From a virus, in IMG/VR virus record IMGVR_UViG_3300030102_005977, positions 1 to 20,061 of that record: a stretch of 20,061 nucleotides of DNA; one strand, written 5' to 3'. The stretch's first letter is position 1; each line of letters begins with the position of its first letter. Below are positions 18,869 to 20,061 of this stretch, one piece after another. The notes under the pieces are model-generated. The model was not told the origin of the DNA. It ran no database searches and saw only the letters and a program-made list of their open reading frames with translations. Position numbers and translations under genes: made by a program.

Positions 18869-20061
18869 ATGGCCAGAACCATCAAGATTGATTATGACCC
18901 GCAGCCAAAGCAGGCGCTGCTTCACAAGTGCCGTGCCAAGCAGATTTTGTTTGGCGGCGCTGCTGGTGGTGGCAAGAGCCATGCGGGGCGTTATGACCTG
19001 ATTGGCTTTTGCTTGGAGAACCCAGGCTTGCAGGCGTTTATTTTCAGGCGGTCACTGCCTGAGCTGGATGCCAACCATATACAGCCGTTGAAGCGTGAGC
19101 TGCCGCGAGAGCTTGGCAACTACAATGAGACGCGCAAGCGCTATGAGTTCTTCAATGGCAGTTCAATCCAGTTCCAGTATCTGGAGCGGGACAGCGATTG
19201 TGACCGTATTCAGGGGACTGAGATACATATAGCGCTGGTTGATGAGGCGGGTCAGATGACGCCTTATCAGTTGGGTTACATCAAATCGAGGATGCGTCTG
19301 GGCAACTTCCAGCCCAAGCAGGAGGGCTTTTTGCCCCGGCTGGTAATGACGGCCAACCCTGGTGGTCAAAGCCACAATTATTTGAAGGCGCTGTATATCG
19401 ACCCTGCGCCGGCAGAACAGTATTTCTACGATCACACGATGCGTGATCCGAATGATCCGTCTGACAAGGGCTGGGTGACGATGTATATCCCGGCCAAGAT
19501 GGCTGACAACAAGTATATTGACCCTTCATATGCTTCTAGCTTTTCGGCACTGCCTGATGAGCTGGCCAGGGCGTTGCGTGAGGGCGACTGGGATTTGGTT
19601 GTAGGTTCGTTCTTTGGCGACATCTGGCAGCGTGATCTTCATGTGGTCAGGCCGTTTGAGATACCGGATCACTGGACTAAGTTTCGCAGCTTTGACTGGG
19701 GTTCTGCCTCGCCGTTCAGTGTTGGCTGGTGGGCGGTAGCGGATGACCATGAGTATTTCCCCGATGGGGCGTTGATACGCTATCGAGAGTGGTATGGCGC
19801 TGCTGGGCCTAATCGCGGTCTGAGGATGACTGCTGAGGAGGTTGGCGCTGGCATCCGCAGCCGTGAGGCTGGTGAGCGCATAGATTTTGGCGTTGGTGAT
19901 CCAAGCATTTGGAAGTTTGACGGCGGGCCGTCGATTGGTGAGCGGCTGTCTAAGATGGGCATACGCTTTCGCCGCGCAGACAACAGTAGGGTTGCCGGAT
20001 GGGATCAGGTGCGCCAGCGCCTGATTGGAGATGATGGTTGCCCAATGCTTTTTGTTTTCAG
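18869..20061 (+). CDS. terL: Terminase large subunit (3' truncated by window end)
   Basis: The first 397 residues are present; the gene runs off the right edge. Start ATG 18869 follows an in-frame TAA at 18845. Visible are Walker A (GGAAGGGKS, 29-37), Walker B LVDEA (VDE at 124-126), the coupling-like VMTANPGG near 160 and the first nuclease aspartate D276 in SFDWGS, followed by YREWYG and FGVGDPSIW. It is therefore an ATPase-nuclease that packages DNA into the prohead. Preceded by the small subunit, no strong Shine-Dalgarno. The portal gene would be expected to the right. Confidence 0.9.
   Translation, partial: MARTIKIDYDPQPKQALLHKCRAKQILFGGAAGGGKSHAGRYDLIGFCLENPGLQAFIFRRSLPELDANHIQPLKRELPRELGNYNETRKRYEFFNGSSIQFQYLERDSDCDRIQGTEIHIALVDEAGQMTPYQLGYIKSRMRLGNFQPKQEGFLPRLVMTANPGGQSHNYLKALYIDPAPAEQYFYDHTMRDPNDPSDKGWVTMYIPAKMADNKYIDPSYASSFSALPDELARALREGDWDLVVGSFFGDIWQRDLHVVRPFEIPDHWTKFRSFDWGSASPFSVGWWAVADDHEYFPDGALIRYREWYGAAGPNRGLRMTAEEVGAGIRSREAGERIDFGVGDPSIWKFDGGPSIGERLSKMGIRFRRADNSRVAGWDQVRQRLIGDDGCPMLFVF

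Noticed and set aside
18600-19000. Open + frame spanning the gap between the terminase genes (contains YEAFLTGWPPG)
   Set aside because: No ATG, GTG or TTG before about 18880 and it overlaps both terminase genes. Frameshift expression was considered but there is no evident slippery site.
1-20061. CRISPR arrays, intact tRNA or rRNA genes, insertion sequences
   Set aside because: None seen. The only tRNA-like sequence is the 47-nt fragment, and the repeats are short and not arranged with spacers.

Overview
This window looks like part of the genome of a temperate tailed phage, probably of a marine alphaproteobacterium. Host and lineage are inferred from three things: a tRNA-Ala(TGC) 3' half of alphaproteobacterial type beside the integrase; gene families I recognise from marine phages (tail-fibre C-terminus, internal virion-like proteins, small basic proteins, an EF-hand/two-TM protein, a 3TM holin and an M15 endolysin); and dense packing with ATGA/TGATG overlaps. 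Phage genes lie on both sides of the tRNA fragment. It therefore reads as attP of an unintegrated (circular or permuted) phage genome rather than attL or attR of a prophage.

Layout. (1) 2-7756, rightward: late genes. These are the end of a tail-fibre gene, four small or membrane proteins, a GNAT-like protein, three large structural or internal-virion-like proteins, then lysis (EF-hand membrane protein, holin, M15 endolysin). (2) 7749-8703: five tiny, very basic proteins in a coupled cassette. (3) 8703-9033: attP, with a 47-nt tRNA-Ala core, direct repeats ACCGTACC on both arms, a terminator and the integrase promoter. (4) 9034-10203: tyrosine integrase. (5) 10213-12913, leftward: recombination operon with a PD-(D/E)XK exonuclease, a small TM protein, a winged-helix protein, a putative ssDNA-annealing protein, a Q/P-rich probable ssDNA-binding protein, an Xis-like protein and a 42-aa protein. 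(6) 12987-13986: the cI-like/cro-like switch. (7) 13979-17988, rightward: Hjc-like nuclease, C5 cytosine methyltransferase carrying a second gene in another frame, zinc-ribbon proteins, N6-adenine methyltransferase, XF1762-like protein and others. (8) 18085-20061: small terminase and the start of the large terminase.

How it fits together. A 19-bp dyad, CTTGTCG-N5-CGACAAG, recurs at the integrase promoter, the leftward recombination promoter and the cI/cro control region. In each case one half-site doubles as the -35 element. This suggests that one repressor (and Cro) controls integration, recombination and the early rightward genes. The most unusual features are the overprinted gene inside the cytosine methyltransferase, which has its own Shine-Dalgarno and GTG, the complete attP with helically phased arm sites, the shared operator network, a cluster of GCAACCA repeats at the small terminase gene (candidate pac), and the basic-protein cassette.
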